A stretch of DNA of 64,000 nucleotides from Leifsonia shinshuensis (GTDB taxonomy: Bacteria; Actinomycetota; Actinomycetes; Actinomycetales; Microbacteriaceae). The translations under genes and the position numbers were made by a program. Position 1 is the stretch's first letter, and each line of letters starts with the position of its first letter. Location: assembly GCF_013410375.1 (NCBI RefSeq), contig NZ_JACCFL010000001.1, forward strand, positions 3,720,001 to 3,784,000, in the 5' to 3' direction. Shown piece by piece: positions 25,993 to 34,728 of the stretch. Below the pieces are notes generated by a model, which was given only the letters and a program-made list of their open reading frames with translations, ran no database searches and was not told the origin of the DNA.

Positions 25993-27542
25993 GCTTGCAG
26001 ACGGACACCGCTGACACCCAGGCGAAGGGCCGCGACCTGCGCGACTTCGTGCGGATGATCCGGCGCTACTGGCTCGGTGAAGCAGTCATCGTGCTCGCCA
26101 CCATCGGCCTGGTGGCGGGCGTCACCGCGCTCCAGCCCCGGGTCTACCAGTCGACGGCCACCGGGCTGACCCAGGCCGCGACCGGCGAGAGCCTGTCGAT
26201 GGCGTTCGCCGGCGAGAGCCTGGCGAAGTCGCGTGCGGAGTCGTACGTGCGCGTCGCCACGTCGGACGCCGTCGCCAAGCGCGCGCAGGAGGCCTTGGGC
26301 ACCGACCGCTCGATCTCCGACCTCCTCGCCCACATCACCGCCACCCTGCCCGCGGACACCGCGATCATCGAGATCACGGCGAGCGCCGGGACCCCGGAGG
26401 CCGCCGCGAAGCTCGCCAACGCCTGGAGCACCGCGCTCTCGGAGCAGGTGCGCGCGCTGGAGTCCCCCGAGGGCTCGGTCGGGGATCCCGCCATCTCGTT
26501 CGTCCCCCTCGCGAACGCCCGCGCACCCTACTTCCCGTCCTCGCCCAACATCCAGACGGCCCTCGTGCTCGCCGTGCTGGCCGGCTGTGCGCTCGCGCTC
26601 GTCTACGCGCTCCTGCGCCAGCAGTTCGACCGGCGGATCCGCTCGGTGGAGCAGATCGAGCGCCTCCTCGACGCCCCCGTCATCGGCACCGTTCCGGCGA
26701 GCCCGGCGCTCTCCGAGCGCCAGCGCGTCGTCGAGCAGGCCTCGACGGCCGACTCGGTGCAGCTCTTCGCCATCTCGGAGTCGCTCAGGGAGCTGCGGAC
26801 GAACCTCAGCTACATCGACGTGGACAACCCGCCGAAGGTCATCGTGGTGACGAGCTCGATCCCCGGCGAGGGCAAGTCGACGCTCACGGCGAACCTGGCG
26901 GACGCGATCGCCTCCAGCAACCAGAACGTCGTCATCATCGACTGCGACCTGCGCCGTCCGATGCAGTCGACGCTGTTCTCGCTGCGCGGCGGCGTCGGGC
27001 TCACCGACGTCCTGAGCGGGCGGGTCGCGCTCGGCGACGCGCTCCAGGCGCCCTCCGCCAGCACGCACCTGCGCGTGCTCGGCGCCGGGCGCGTGCCGCC
27101 GAACCCGAGCGAGCTGCTCGGCTCCCGCACGATGCGGGAGCTGATCGGCGCGCTCTCGGGCGTCGCCACCGTCATCCTCGACGCGCCGCCGCTGCTGTCC
27201 GTGACCGACGCCGCCATCCTCGGCACCATCGCGGACGGCGTCGTGATCGCGGTCGGCGCCAAGCAGGTCACCGCGGAGCAGCTCCAGAAGGCCTACCGCT
27301 CCGTGACGCGGGTCAACGGCAAGGTGCTGGGCGCCGTGCTCAACAAGATCCCGCCGAACGGCGTGGACTCGCACGACTACGGCTACTACCGCAACGACTA
27401 CTACACCTCCCACGCGGACGCCGCCCCGGTGCCCGTGGAGGCACGGTCCGCCGAGGCGGGCGGCGCCGAAACGGGCGCCGCGGAGCCGGCGTCGACCCGT
27501 CGGGAGCAGCGCAGCAGGAAGGCACTGCGCTCCGGCCGCTGA
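25989..27542 (+). CDS. Wzc-like polysaccharide co-polymerase/tyrosine autokinase
   Basis: A 517-residue bacterial tyrosine kinase fused to a Wzz chain-length domain. Two membrane helices (about 32-50 and 188-208) bracket the extracellular Wzz part. The kinase has Walker A SIPGEGKST (290-298), A' IIDCDLRRP (316-324) and B VILDAP (395-400). A C-terminal tyrosine cluster (Tyr464, 466, 467, 471, 472) is the expected autophosphorylation site. The ATG overlaps the PqqD stop. With the LMW phosphatase and Wzy-like protein it controls export and length of the polymer. Confidence 0.96.
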   Translation: MSLQTDTADTQAKGRDLRDFVRMIRRYWLGEAVIVLATIGLVAGVTALQPRVYQSTATGLTQAATGESLSMAFAGESLAKSRAESYVRVATSDAVAKRAQEALGTDRSISDLLAHITATLPADTAIIEITASAGTPEAAAKLANAWSTALSEQVRALESPEGSVGDPAISFVPLANARAPYFPSSPNIQTALVLAVLAGCALALVYALLRQQFDRRIRSVEQIERLLDAPVIGTVPASPALSERQRVVEQASTADSVQLFAISESLRELRTNLSYIDVDNPPKVIVVTSSIPGEGKSTLTANLADAIASSNQNVVIIDCDLRRPMQSTLFSLRGGVGLTDVLSGRVALGDALQAPSASTHLRVLGAGRVPPNPSELLGSRTMRELIGALSGVATVILDAPPLLSVTDAAILGTIADGVVIAVGAKQVTAEQLQKAYRSVTRVNGKVLGAVLNKIPPNGVDSHDYGYYRNDYYTSHADAAPVPVEARSAEAGGAETGAAEPASTRREQRSRKALRSGR

Positions 27543-27564
27543 CGCCGGCACCGGCAAGCCGGAC

Positions 27565-28824
27565 TCAGGCGGTCAGCAGCGCCGGCTCGCCGGGCGGTGC
27601 GACGAGCCCGGGAGCCGGCCGGGCCGTCCGCGGCAGGGCGATCATCAGGCTGGCCAGGACGCCCGCGTTCATCCAGGTGAACAGGTCGAACGAGAAGAAC
27701 ATCGCGAACAGCATCGCGAGGACGGCCTTGACCGTGCGATCGGCGAAGCAGAACGCCACCACCCAGAAGGCGAGCAGCGCGACCAGCCCGACGACCCCCA
27801 TCGTGCCGAGCGCGTAGACGAGCATGTTGTCGACGGCGCGCAGGTAGATCTGCTGCATGAGCCCGCGGTCGTAGAGCTGGTTCTCGCTCCCGAACCCGTT
27901 ACCGAACCACGCCTCCAGCGGTGGCCGCGCCATCAGCTGGGAGACCGACTCGAGCGCGCCGAGGCGGTGGCTCCACGAGCCGGAGTCCAGCAGGTTCGCG
28001 ACGATCGTGCCGATGCCGATGTCGATGTTGAGCAGGACGACGATCACGGCGCCGACCCCGACGGCGGAGCGCAGCCAGGCGGTCAGCGAGCTGTTCAGCG
28101 CGACGTGGAGGAGCAGGCCGACGGCGACGGCCGCCACCGCGCTGCGGGTCCCGGAGAGGCCGAGACCGACGACCGCGACGGTCAGGTTCGTCAGCCGCCA
28201 CTTCGGCGACCACCGCGCCGGGTTGGACCAGGCGACGATCACGGCGATCCCGCAGAACACGGCGAAGACGATCGGGTGGCCGAACGTGCCCTGCGCGCGG
28301 GCGTAGACGTCGCCCACGAACGGGTTGTACCGGACGAAGCCGGTGTAGCCCCAGACCGGCTCCGGCAGGACCAGGACCTCCAGGGCCGCGAGGGCGACCT
28401 GCAGGGCCGCCAGCCCGGCGACGGTGCCGTAGACCAGCCGGAGTTCTGCCTGCGCGAGCGACGACGCGACGTAGGCCGCGAGCGCGGCCAGGCCGAAGTA
28501 CAGCACGATGCGGATGGACCCGTAGCTGCCCGTGAGCAGCACGCCGAGCGACACGTAGCCCCACCACACGGCGACGGCCCAGAACCGGACGCCCCCGGAG
28601 CGCGCCGCCCGGGACCGGACCAGCGACAGCACCAGGACGCCGATGGCGGCCACGGAGCTCACCTGCCGGATGATGTCCGGGGCGTTGGTCGCGAGACCGA
28701 ACGAGGCGGCGACGAATGCGAACGAGACGGCGACGCCCCGGATCATCCGCGGCGGCACGGCGATCATCAGGAGCGCGACGGCGAGGACGCCGACCGCCCC
28801 GAGGAAGAGCAGGAGCGGGCTCAC
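27565..28824 (-). CDS. O-antigen ligase/Wzy-like polysaccharide polymerase
   Basis: A 419-residue polytopic membrane protein with about eleven helices and a large periplasmic loop (about 255-325) containing RLGALESVSQLM and GNGFGSEN, as in the O-antigen ligase/polymerase superfamily. The GTG start overlaps the glycosyltransferase stop (GTGA). It probably polymerises lipid-linked repeat units exported by a flippase. No Wzx-type flippase gene is visible in the window, so one must lie elsewhere or a different exporter is used. Confidence 0.88.
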   Translation of the reverse strand: MSPLLLFLGAVGVLAVALLMIAVPPRMIRGVAVSFAFVAASFGLATNAPDIIRQVSSVAAIGVLVLSLVRSRAARSGGVRFWAVAVWWGYVSLGVLLTGSYGSIRIVLYFGLAALAAYVASSLAQAELRLVYGTVAGLAALQVALAALEVLVLPEPVWGYTGFVRYNPFVGDVYARAQGTFGHPIVFAVFCGIAVIVAWSNPARWSPKWRLTNLTVAVVGLGLSGTRSAVAAVAVGLLLHVALNSSLTAWLRSAVGVGAVIVVLLNIDIGIGTIVANLLDSGSWSHRLGALESVSQLMARPPLEAWFGNGFGSENQLYDRGLMQQIYLRAVDNMLVYALGTMGVVGLVALLAFWVVAFCFADRTVKAVLAMLFAMFFSFDLFTWMNAGVLASLMIALPRTARPAPGLVAPPGEPALLTA

Positions 28825-29882
28825 GAGCGGGCGGCCGCGGCGAGGCGGCGGTAGGTGTCGAGCACCGGGCCGAAGACGCGCTCCGAGGAGGCCTCCGCGT
28901 CGGCCCACCGCTTCGCGGTCTCGACCGCCGCGGCGCGCCCGGCGCCGTCGTCGGCCGCCCGAGCGATCGCCGCGGCGAAGTCGCGGTCCGAGCTGTCGTC
29001 CCGCACTTCGTAGCCCCGCCCGCCGTCGAGCAGGCCGTTGGCGGCGGACGCGGTCGCGACGACCGGCCGCCTGCGGTCGAACGCCTCGAGCACGGCGAGC
29101 GGCGTCCCCTCCCAGCGGGAGGTCATCACCAGGAAGTGCGCGGCGTCCAGCCGCTCGGAGACGTCGTCGACGTGACCGGCGAACTCGACGGGGGCGCCGA
29201 GCTCGCGCGCGAGCGCGTGCGCGGTCTCGCGCAGCTCGCCGTCCCCGGCCCACGTGGCCGCCACCGGCCGTTCGCCGGCGAGCCGGGCGACGACGCGCAC
29301 GAAGCGCAGCGGGTCCTTCTGCTCGACCAGCCGGCCGACCGCGAGGAGCCGCAGCGGCGCCGTCACCGGGCGGGGCGCCGGATCGGCCGAGCCCGGGCGC
29401 TGAGCGGGGACGTTGCCCACCACGAGCACCCGCTCGCGCGGCCGGCCGGCGTCGTGGACGACCATGTCGGCCACGGCGGGGCTCACCGCGAACACCGCGC
29501 GGCTGCGGAACGACAGGAACCGCGGCCGCACGCTCGGCAGCCGGGTGTGGGCGTGCTCCACGACGGGGATGCCGAGGATCCGTCCCACCACGAGCGCCTG
29601 CAGGGCCTCCCGCCGCTGGTGGGCGTGGAGCACGTGCGGTCGCACCGCCCGGGCGGCGCGCAGCAGCCGCAGGGTCTGGCCGCCGAAGCCGCCGCCGTCG
29701 CCCGTGAGCACGCGCACGGCCGGCGCCAGGCGGGCCGCCGAGGGACCGCCGGCGCCGATCACGGACACCTCGACGCCGTGGTCGGCGGACAGCCAGTTGG
29801 AGAGGTCGACCACGACCTGCTGGGCCCCGCCGTGGCCCAGGTGGTCGACCACCTGCATCACCCGGAGCGGTTCGCGGTTCAT
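28821..29882 (-). CDS. GT4 family glycosyltransferase
   Basis: A 353-residue GT-B glycosyltransferase. The N-terminal acceptor domain has the Gly-rich DHLGHGGAQQV loop, the middle has LLAVGRLVEQKDP, and the nucleotide-sugar domain shows TSRWEGTPLAVLEAF with the EX7E motif. Start is the ATG at 29882, weakly preceded by ACGAG. Four copies of a 15-base repeat lie immediately upstream, in what must be the 5' untranslated region. It heads a two-gene operon with the polymerase and adds one sugar to the exopolysaccharide repeat unit. Confidence 0.93.
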   Translation of the reverse strand: MNREPLRVMQVVDHLGHGGAQQVVVDLSNWLSADHGVEVSVIGAGGPSAARLAPAVRVLTGDGGGFGGQTLRLLRAARAVRPHVLHAHQRREALQALVVGRILGIPVVEHAHTRLPSVRPRFLSFRSRAVFAVSPAVADMVVHDAGRPRERVLVVGNVPAQRPGSADPAPRPVTAPLRLLAVGRLVEQKDPLRFVRVVARLAGERPVAATWAGDGELRETAHALARELGAPVEFAGHVDDVSERLDAAHFLVMTSRWEGTPLAVLEAFDRRRPVVATASAANGLLDGGRGYEVRDDSSDRDFAAAIARAADDGAGRAAAVETAKRWADAEASSERVFGPVLDTYRRLAAAARS

Positions 29883-29885
29883 CTC

Positions 29886-29945
29886 GTGTTCTCGGGCGCT
29901 GTGTTCTCGGGCGCTGTGTTCTCGGGCGCTGTGTTCTCGGGCGCG
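29886..29945. repeat. 15-base tandem repeat, four copies
   Basis: Four head-to-tail copies of GTGTTCTCGGGCGCT occupy 29886-29900, 29901-29915, 29916-29930 and 29931-29945; only the last base of the fourth copy differs. The array ends 4 bases upstream of the GT4 start codon. Copy-number change would shift promoter-to-start distance or local mRNA structure, making expression variable. Confidence 0.95.
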
Positions 29946-29990
29946 TCGCAGTGAGACGCCGTCGCGCGGGCGGCGCTCACGGACGACGGA

Positions 29991-30176
29991 TCATCGGGAC
30001 TCCATGACCTGGACGTCACCGAGCGCGTTGCGGGCCAGATCGAGCGCCTCGCCGACATTGCGGGCCTCTATGGCGACGACCGCCGAGGTGCCGTCGGGGA
30101 GGCGGAGCCGCAGCTCGAACGGACGGAGGCGAGCCCGGACGCTGCCCTGTGCGCGGGTACGGGTGAGAGTGGACAT
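29991..30176 (-). CDS. Small hypothetical protein (61 residues)
   Basis: A 61-residue reading frame with an ATG start and a basic N-terminus. Its body has an amphipathic beta-beta-alpha look: FELRLRLPDGTSAVVAIEA, then VGEALDLARNAL, then VQVMES. This even amino-acid mix differs from the Arg/Pro/Gly pattern of spurious frames in this genome, so it is probably real. It is divergent from recQ across 210 bases and sits upstream of the GT4 repeat array. Function unknown. Confidence 0.55.
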   Translation of the reverse strand: MSTLTRTRAQGSVRARLRPFELRLRLPDGTSAVVAIEARNVGEALDLARNALGDVQVMESR

Positions 30177-30386
30177 CCCGATACGGTAGGGGCGCGATCC
30201 GGGGCGATCCCGGCCCCGTCCCGCCCTGACCGCGTTCCGCGCCGGCCATTTCATCCCGTCGATCACCTGAGCCGCGCCGCGGCGGCGGGACGGCCGATCT
30301 CCTCCACAGGGCGGCTCGCTTGGCTTCCGGTCCACAGCTGCGCCGGGGGCGGTTGCGACGTCGGCGCCCTCTGGGACGATGGCTGC

Positions 30387-32528
30387 ATGAGCACCGCCAG
30401 CACTAGCCCCGACACCAGCACCGACACCGCCGCCGAGACCACCCGCGACCGTGCGCTCGCCCGCCTCCGGGACCTCGTCGGGCGCCCCGACGCCGACTTC
30501 CACGACGGCCAGTTCGAGGCCGTGTCCGCGCTCGTCGACGATCGCAGCAGGGCGCTCGTCGTCCAGCGCACCGGCTGGGGCAAGTCGGCGGTGTACTTCG
30601 TCGCCACGATGCTGCTGCGCGAGCGCGGCGCGGGCCCGACCATCCTGGTGTCGCCGCTGCTCGCGCTCATGCGCGATCAGGTGGAGGCGGCGGCCAGGGC
30701 GGGGGTGCGCGCGCTGACCATCAACTCGGCCAACCGGCACGAGTGGGACGACGTCGTGGCCCGGCTGCGCGACGACACGGTCGACGTGCTCCTGGTGTCG
30801 CCGGAGCGGCTGAACAATCCGGACTTCCGCGACGAGCACCTTCCCGCCCTCGTCGCCCGCTGCGGCCTGCTCGTGATCGACGAGGCCCACTGCATCTCCG
30901 ACTGGGGCCACGACTTCCGGCCGGACTACCGGCGGCTGCGCGATCTCGTGGCGGCGCTGCCCGACGGGATCCCCGTGCTCGCGACCACCGCCACGGCCAA
31001 CCGGCGCGTGGTCGCCGACGTCGAGGAGCAGCTCGGCGGGTCCGCGGCCGCCGGAGCGGTGCGCACCATCCGCGGTCCGCTGGCCCGGCGGTCGCTCCGG
31101 CTCGGCGTGCTCGCCCTCGAGGACGCCACCGCGCGCCTCGCCTGGCTCGCCGGCCACCTCGCCGACCTGCCGGGCAGCGGGATCGTCTACACGCTCACCG
31201 TCTCGGCCGCCGACGACACGGCCCGTGTCCTCCGGCGCGCCGGACACGATGTCGCCGCCTACACCGGCCAGACCGACCCGGCCGAGCGGGAGGAGCTCGA
31301 GGGCCGGCTCAAACGCAACGAGGTCAAGGCCCTGATCGCCACCAGCGCTCTGGGCATGGGCTTCGACAAGCCCGACCTGGGGTTCGTGGTGCACCTCGGC
31401 GCGCCGTCCTCCCCGGTCGCGTACTACCAGCAGGTGGGCCGCGCCGGGCGCGCGACGGACTCGGCCGACGTGCTGCTGCTGCCCGGGCCGGAGGACCGGG
31501 CGATCTGGGCGTACTTCGCCACCGCAGCCATGCCGACGGAGGAGAAGGCGACGGCGCTGCTCGCAGCGCTCGGGCCGCAGGTGCAGTCCACGCGCGTTCT
31601 GGAGAGCCGCGTCGACCTGCGCGCGTCGACGCTGGAACTGCTGCTGAAGGTGCTCGACGTCGACGGCGCCGCGCGCCGGGTGCCCGGCGGCTGGGTGTCG
31701 ACGGGGCAGCCGTGGTCGTACGACAGGGACCGCTACGAGCGCATCGCCGCGGCGCGGGAGGCCGAGCAGCGGGCGATGCTCGACTACGAGAGCACGCCCG
31801 GCTGCCGCATGGAGTTCCTGCAGCGGCAGCTGGACGACCCGGACGCCGGTCCGTGCGGCCGCTGCGACCGGTGCGCCGGCGTGTGGTACCCGGCGGCTGT
31901 GGAGGCCGACGCGCGCGCGACGATCGCCGGCGAGCTCGACCGGGTCGGCGTCCCCGTCGAGCCGCGCAAGCTCTGGCCGACCGGCGCCGACACGCTCGGC
32001 GTGCCGGTGAAGGGCAGGATCGCCCCGGGCGAGCAGGTCGAGACCGGGCGCGTGCTCGCCCGGCTCACCGACCTGGGCTGGGGCGGGCGCCTGCGGCAGG
32101 TCCTCGACACCGGCGCGCCGGACGCCGAGTGCCCGCCGGAGCTGCTCCGGGCGTGCGTGCAGGTGCTCGCCGACTGGGACTGGGCGAGCCGGCCCACGGC
32201 CGTCGTCGCCGTGCCGTCACGCGGCCGGCCGCGGTTCACCGAGAGCCTCGCGCGCGGACTGGCGGAGATCGGCCGGCTGCCGTACCTCGGCGCGCTCGGG
32301 CCGCGCGGCGGCGGCCCCTCCGGCGGCCCCGGCGGCAACAGCACCTACCGGCTGGCGGGCGTGTGGGACCGGTTCGACGCGTCGGCGCTCGACGTGCCGG
32401 CCGGCGCTCCGGTGCTGCTCGTCGACGACCTCATCGACAGCCGCTGGACGGTCACCGTGGCCGGACGCGAACTCCGGCGGGCGGGAGCGGGGGCGGTGCT
32501 GCCGTTCGCGGCGGCGCTGCGGGCGTGA
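30387..32528 (+). CDS. recQ: RecQ-like ATP-dependent DNA helicase with phosphoribosyltransferase-like tail
   Basis: A 713-residue superfamily 2 helicase. Walker A reads RTGWGKS (61-67), motif II is DEAHCISDWGHDFRPDYRRL (165 on), motif III includes ATTATAN, and motif VI is QVGRAGRATDS. The zinc-binding region has Cys473, Cys490, Cys493 and Cys496. The last 130 residues lack an HRDC domain. Instead they resemble a ComF/PRTase fold: AVPSRGRPRFTESLARG, then the PRPP-loop-like VLLVDDLIDSRWT. ATG start. Role in replication-fork or recombination repair is by family. Confidence 0.93.
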   Translation: MSTASTSPDTSTDTAAETTRDRALARLRDLVGRPDADFHDGQFEAVSALVDDRSRALVVQRTGWGKSAVYFVATMLLRERGAGPTILVSPLLALMRDQVEAAARAGVRALTINSANRHEWDDVVARLRDDTVDVLLVSPERLNNPDFRDEHLPALVARCGLLVIDEAHCISDWGHDFRPDYRRLRDLVAALPDGIPVLATTATANRRVVADVEEQLGGSAAAGAVRTIRGPLARRSLRLGVLALEDATARLAWLAGHLADLPGSGIVYTLTVSAADDTARVLRRAGHDVAAYTGQTDPAEREELEGRLKRNEVKALIATSALGMGFDKPDLGFVVHLGAPSSPVAYYQQVGRAGRATDSADVLLLPGPEDRAIWAYFATAAMPTEEKATALLAALGPQVQSTRVLESRVDLRASTLELLLKVLDVDGAARRVPGGWVSTGQPWSYDRDRYERIAAAREAEQRAMLDYESTPGCRMEFLQRQLDDPDAGPCGRCDRCAGVWYPAAVEADARATIAGELDRVGVPVEPRKLWPTGADTLGVPVKGRIAPGEQVETGRVLARLTDLGWGGRLRQVLDTGAPDAECPPELLRACVQVLADWDWASRPTAVVAVPSRGRPRFTESLARGLAEIGRLPYLGALGPRGGGPSGGPGGNSTYRLAGVWDRFDASALDVPAGAPVLLVDDLIDSRWTVTVAGRELRRAGAGAVLPFAAALRA

Positions 32529-32547
32529 CCCTCCGGCCGGGAATCGC

Positions 32548-33735
32548 CTAGAGAACCAGCCCGACCAGGATCGGCTCCGGGCGCAGCAGCACCCCGAACT
32601 CCGACTGGACCCTGGCCTGGATGAACGACGCGAGCTGCGCCACGTCCGCGGCGCTCGCGTGGCCGCGGTTGACGATCGCGAGCGTGTGCTTCGACGAGAT
32701 GGCGGCGCCGGATCCCGGCAGCGCGAACCCGCGGCGGATCCCCGCGTTCTCGATCAGCCACGCGGCCGACAGCTTGACGTCGTACGGACCGTCCGCCAGC
32801 GGCGGGATGTCCAGCGGGTGCACGCCGCCCGGCGGGAGGCCGATCACGACGTTCGGCTCGGGAGGCGTCACCGGCCAGCGCGGCGCGTTCGCCGGGAGGC
32901 TGCGGGCGAACGACTCCGAGACGATCGGATTCGTGAAGAAGCTCCCGGCGCTGACCGAGTCCGGGTCGTCCGGGTCGAGCACCATGCCCTTGGAGGCGCG
33001 CAGGGCGAGCACCGCGCGCCGGAGCTCCGCGACCGGCACGCGAGCGCCGAGGGCCACCCCGAGCGAGTCCGCGAGCTGCGCGTAGGCGACAGGAGCGCTG
33101 AGCGGCGCGCCGACGCCGCCCGGCACCGAGTTGTCCGCCAGCTCCAGGTCGACCGAGAGCACGACGCCGAGCATCCCGCGCTTCAGCACCGAGGTGCGGT
33201 AGCCGAGCTCCAGCTCGGCGCGCGACAGCCGGCGGACCTCGCCGGTCCCCGCGTCCAGGAACTCGACGCCGAGCAGCGCCGACTCCAGCTCCTGGCCGTA
33301 GGCGCCGATGTTCTGCACGGGCGCGGCGCCGGTCGAGCCGGGGATGCCGGACAGCGCCTCCACGCCCGACCAGCCGTTCCGCACGGTCAGCGCCACCACG
33401 TCGTCCCAGGGCTCGCCGGCCTGGACCCGCAGCCGCACGCGGCCCTCCGGCGCGTCCAGCCGCTCGACGCCGCGCGTCACCACGCGGATCACGGTGCCGT
33501 CGAAGCCCTCGTCGCTCGCGACGGTGTTGGAGCCGCCGCCGAGCAGCAGCCACTCCTCGCCCGACTGCCAGACCTCACGGGCGGCGGACACCAGCGCGGC
33601 GGTGTCCGCCGGCGCGATCAGCCGCTCGGGGACGCCGCCGACGCGCATCGTCGTCAGCTCCGACAGCGGAGTCCCCGTCCGCTCCTCGTCCACGGTCATC
33701 CCGTCGCTCACGCCGTCGTTCACGCCGTCGTTCAC
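32548..33735 (-). CDS. murB: UDP-N-acetylmuramate dehydrogenase
   Basis: A 395-residue FAD enzyme that reduces UDP-GlcNAc-enolpyruvate in peptidoglycan precursor synthesis. FAD-binding segments LLLGGGSNTV and GIPGSTGAAPVQNIGAYGQE are present, as are the catalytic Ser in SAGSFFTNPI and Glu387 in RPEPILVG. This is the E. coli-like type I layout. The GTG at 33735 overlaps the hadB stop (GTGA). Downstream GTGs at 33723 and 33711, created by a 12-base repeat, are equally possible starts and give the odd VNDGVNDGVSDG leader. Confidence 0.97.
   Translation of the reverse strand: MNDGVNDGVSDGMTVDEERTGTPLSELTTMRVGGVPERLIAPADTAALVSAAREVWQSGEEWLLLGGGSNTVASDEGFDGTVIRVVTRGVERLDAPEGRVRLRVQAGEPWDDVVALTVRNGWSGVEALSGIPGSTGAAPVQNIGAYGQELESALLGVEFLDAGTGEVRRLSRAELELGYRTSVLKRGMLGVVLSVDLELADNSVPGGVGAPLSAPVAYAQLADSLGVALGARVPVAELRRAVLALRASKGMVLDPDDPDSVSAGSFFTNPIVSESFARSLPANAPRWPVTPPEPNVVIGLPPGGVHPLDIPPLADGPYDVKLSAAWLIENAGIRRGFALPGSGAAISSKHTLAIVNRGHASAADVAQLASFIQARVQSEFGVLLRPEPILVGLVL
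33699..33734. repeat. 12-base tandem repeat at the hadB-murB junction
   Basis: CGCCGTCGTTCA occurs perfectly at 33711-33722 and 33723-33734, with a degenerate third copy at 33699-33710. On the coding strand each copy supplies a GTG codon, so the array multiplies possible murB starts and also covers the hadB stop. Confidence 0.85.
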
Positions 33736-34160
33736 GCGAGCGAGACGCGCACCTGCGCCTTGCCGAGCACGGTCTCGGCGTTGAACGTCGTGGTCAGGTC
33801 GATCCGCGCGACCCGGGCCTCCGCGTCGAGCTGACCGACCTTGGCCGTCACGAGCACGCTCGCGCCCTCGGCCGGGTCGACGACCACCGGACGGGTGAAC
33901 CGCACCTGGTAGTCGACCACGCGCGCCGGGTCGCCCGCCCAGTCGACCACCGGCTGTACGGCGAGCCCCATCGTGAGCATCCCGTGTGCGATCACGCCGG
34001 GGAGGCCGACCGAGGTCGCGACGTCGTCGCGGTAGTGGATCGGGTTGAAGTCGCCCGACGCTCCGGCATAGCGGACCAGCGCGTCGCGGCTGAGGTCGAA
34101 GGCGCGCTCGGCGACGACGTCGCCGACGGCCAGGGCGTCGAAATCGGGGGCGGCCATCAC
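33732..34160 (-). CDS. MaoC-like (3R)-hydroxyacyl dehydratase, HadB type
   Basis: A 142-residue hot-dog-fold hydratase/dehydratase. The catalytic motif YAGASGDFNPIHY carries Asp37 and His42. Its partner lacking the catalytic pair lies immediately upstream with a four-base ATGA overlap, as in mycobacterial HadA-HadB, so a heterodimer is expected. The role is probably dehydration of 3-hydroxyacyl intermediates in fatty acid metabolism. The gene runs straight into murB, a conserved actinobacterial neighbour. Confidence 0.9.
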   Translation of the reverse strand: MMAAPDFDALAVGDVVAERAFDLSRDALVRYAGASGDFNPIHYRDDVATSVGLPGVIAHGMLTMGLAVQPVVDWAGDPARVVDYQVRFTRPVVVDPAEGASVLVTAKVGQLDAEARVARIDLTTTFNAETVLGKAQVRVSLA

Positions 34161-34603
34161 TCGTCTCCTCGCACGACCAGGGTGGACACGGTGGTGACGA
34201 CGTGCTCGCCGGCGGCGTCCACGATCACCGTCTCGGCGGTGACCATGCTGTGCGCGCCGAGCGACTTGACCGCCGTGACGGTCAGCGTCGCCGTCAGCTC
34301 GTCGCCCGCGACGACGGGGCGCGAGAACGTGAACCGCTGGTCGCCGTGGACGACGCGGCTGAAGTCGATGCCCGCCTCCGGGTCGGCGAGGAGCTGATCG
34401 AGCGTGCGCTGCTGCACCACGACCGGGAAGGTGGGCGGCGCGACAAGGTCGGCGTGCCCGGCGGCCTGCGCAGCGGCCACGTCGAAGCTGAGGGGATCCG
34501 TCGCGAGCACGGCGGCGGCGAACTCGCGCACCTTCTCACGGCCGACGAGATACGGAGGGGTGGGCGGGAAACTGCGGCCCACGAGCTCGGGATTCACTGG
34601 CAC
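34157..34603 (-). CDS. MaoC-like dehydratase subunit, HadA type
   Basis: A 148-residue hot-dog-fold protein of the FAS1-like dehydratase N-terminal family. It begins MPVNPELVGRSFPPTPPYLVG and contains VVHGDQRFTFSRPVVAGDEL, as in HadA/HadC. The Asp/His catalytic pair is missing, so it is likely the substrate-binding partner of HadB. Start is ATG. About 75 bases upstream lies a strong terminator hairpin ending the 27-codon gene, so hadA either has its own promoter there or depends on readthrough. Confidence 0.9.
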   Translation of the reverse strand: MPVNPELVGRSFPPTPPYLVGREKVREFAAAVLATDPLSFDVAAAQAAGHADLVAPPTFPVVVQQRTLDQLLADPEAGIDFSRVVHGDQRFTFSRPVVAGDELTATLTVTAVKSLGAHSMVTAETVIVDAAGEHVVTTVSTLVVRGDE

Positions 34604-34678
34604 CCATCGATTCTACGCAGCCGGCTCCCGACCCCTCCGCGAAACCCCCTCCCCATCAAACGTGAACCCGGGAACAGA

Positions 34679-34709
34679 AGAACCCCGGCGCACCGGGCGC
34701 CGGGGTTCT
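34679..34709 (-). terminator. Intrinsic terminator-type hairpin after the 27-codon gene
   Basis: A perfect 13-base stem (34679-34691 with 34697-34709) closes on a 5-base loop. It starts 20 bases after the small gene's stop. On the minus strand the stem is followed by TTCTGTTCC, a weak T-rich tail. This is the cleanest hairpin in the window. Confidence 0.85.
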
Positions 34710-34728
34710 CGAAGCTGTCGTCAGCGGG

